From Eubacterium sp. (GTDB lineage: Bacteria; Bacillota_A; Clostridia; Lachnospirales; Lachnospiraceae): 13,175 nucleotides of DNA. Each line of letters begins with the position of its first letter. Position 1 is the stretch's first letter. The stretch lies in assembly GCA_023663915.1 (NCBI GenBank), contig JAMPGN010000116.1:1-13175 (forward strand), read 5' to 3'. The notes below the pieces were generated by a model that did not search any database, was not told the origin of the DNA, and saw only the letters and a list, made by a program, of their open reading frames with translations. Of the stretch, positions 12,410-13,175 are shown piece after piece. Both the position numbers and the translations under genes were made by a program.

Positions 12410-13175
12410 TTACTCGATATCATTCACTTCCTTCAAATCCACTTTCCTCACTCCGCCCGCGCACAGTAACGCAGTTGTTCCCGTCACCGTAAGAAGCAAC
12501 AGCGGATACAGAACATACTCCTCAATCGTCCCAGTAACTAATTTGATCGAGGTAGCGCCCATGGTGGCAAAGATCGGACCTATAATGTAAGGCGCTAGCA
12601 GATTGGTCAGCAGCGTTCCCACAATAACAGATGTAATCAGGATCAGCAGCACCCGCGCAGTCTGCCAGCCCCGGAGTGACCCATCTGTAAAACCGATGCT
12701 CTTAAGCAGTGCGATATCTCCCCGCTCCTTCGTCATGAACGTCTTCATAAGCAGTATGGTTATCAGACAGTTGATGACAAGGACAACGCCCACGATAAAA
12801 TAGGTCAGTGTGTTGATCTGCTCGATGATTCCGCCAATCATGCTGTCCAGAAAACCCTGTGCATCCATGATGCGGTAATCCGGAAAAATGTTTTTCAACC
12901 GCTCGCAAGCCTCCTCGCTCTCCATCCCTTCAATCTCTACCTGCATACACAGCAGCCCGCTGATGTATGCAGAATCCATCGTTGCGCTGCGGCTCACCCG
13001 GCAGCCCTGTCCCATATTCATCATCGACTGGTAGGTTCCCGTGACGATAAATTCCTCCGTCCGCTCTGTCGTCTCAAAATATATGGTATCTCCTATGCCC
13101 ACGCCCAGCTCCTGCGCCGTGATTTCCGTAATCATCACTTCGTTGGCAAGTTCCGACTCCCTGCCGGAAAGCAGC
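12410..13175 (-). CDS. FtsX-like ABC transporter permease, C-terminal part
   Basis: Gene cut by the right edge: the frame is open through 13175, reading LLSGRESELANEVMITEITA at the edge, so a GTG at 13138 should not be taken as the start. About 255 residues are present. The first part is the end of an external domain (GRESELANEVMIT is typical of the periplasmic-core region of MacB-like permeases). Then come three hydrophobic segments (LTYFIVGVVLVINCLITILL, LLILITSVIVGTLLTNLLAP and LYPLLLLTVTGTTALLCAG) forming the FtsX core, with KERGDIALLKSIGF, the family's coupling-helix motif, after the first. It works with the ATPase downstream. The substrate is unknown; the co-transcribed two-component pair suggests peptide-antibiotic or envelope stress response. 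Confidence 0.88.
   Translation of the reverse strand, partial: LLSGRESELANEVMITEITAQELGVGIGDTIYFETTERTEEFIVTGTYQSMMNMGQGCRVSRSATMDSAYISGLLCMQVEIEGMESEEACERLKNIFPDYRIMDAQGFLDSMIGGIIEQINTLTYFIVGVVLVINCLITILLMKTFMTKERGDIALLKSIGFTDGSLRGWQTARVLLILITSVIVGTLLTNLLAPYIIGPIFATMGATSIKLVTGTIEEYVLYPLLLLTVTGTTALLCAGGVRKVDLKEVNDIE

Noticed and set aside
1..13175. CRISPR arrays, tRNA, rRNA, insertion sequences
   Set aside because: No regularly spaced repeats, cloverleaf sequences, ribosomal RNA stretches or transposase genes were seen on either strand.

Overview
The window looks like chromosomal DNA of a low-to-mid GC Gram-positive anaerobe of the Clostridia, most likely a Lachnospiraceae. This is inferred from the strong AGGAG-type ribosome binding sites, the long form of PyrF, a small membrane protein resembling those of Lachnospiraceae, and the mix of two-component, ABC and hemerythrin genes. 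Almost all genes lie on the minus strand. The exceptions are a hemerythrin gene (8584-9477) and a tiny toxin-like ORF (3917-4000).

Layout, left to right. 1-2837 holds a long M29-type aminopeptidase, a three-helix membrane protein, and a 50-residue single-helix membrane peptide, all read leftward and downstream of pyrE. 2891-3616 is pyrE with its own extended -10 promoter. 3617-4362 is a 746-base gap that contains a compact, apparently complete type I toxin-antitoxin module: a 27-residue hydrophobic peptide on the plus strand, a Shine-Dalgarno hairpin capped by a GAAA loop, and an opposing antisense RNA with its own promoter and intrinsic terminator lying inside the toxin message. 4363-5708 is pyrF, coupled by an ATGA overlap to a Nudix-like gene whose catalytic box is degenerate, behind a clear TTGACA promoter. 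5792-7775 holds a TPR lipoprotein and a DUF218/YdcF-type membrane protein. 7873-8311 is an orphan Hpt phosphotransfer protein with a strong terminator and a structured leader, divergent from a bacteriohemerythrin that has an extra C-terminal domain (8584-9477). 9502-13175 is a leftward operon: FtsX-type permease (cut by the window edge), ABC ATPase, OmpR-type response regulator and sensor histidine kinase.

How the genes work together. PyrF and PyrE catalyse the last two steps of UMP synthesis, but the dihydroorotate dehydrogenase genes (pyrK, pyrD) that often separate them in Clostridia are absent, and the toxin module sits in that place. The permease, ATPase, regulator and kinase form one signalling-plus-transport unit, probably for envelope stress or antimicrobial peptide response. 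The Hpt and hemerythrin proteins suggest phosphorelay and oxygen or redox sensing connected to behaviour.

The most interesting item is the toxin-antitoxin module, because its regulatory RNA parts (promoters, nested antisense, terminators, SD hairpin, direct repeats) can all be read from sequence. No tRNA, rRNA, CRISPR array or intact insertion sequence was seen.
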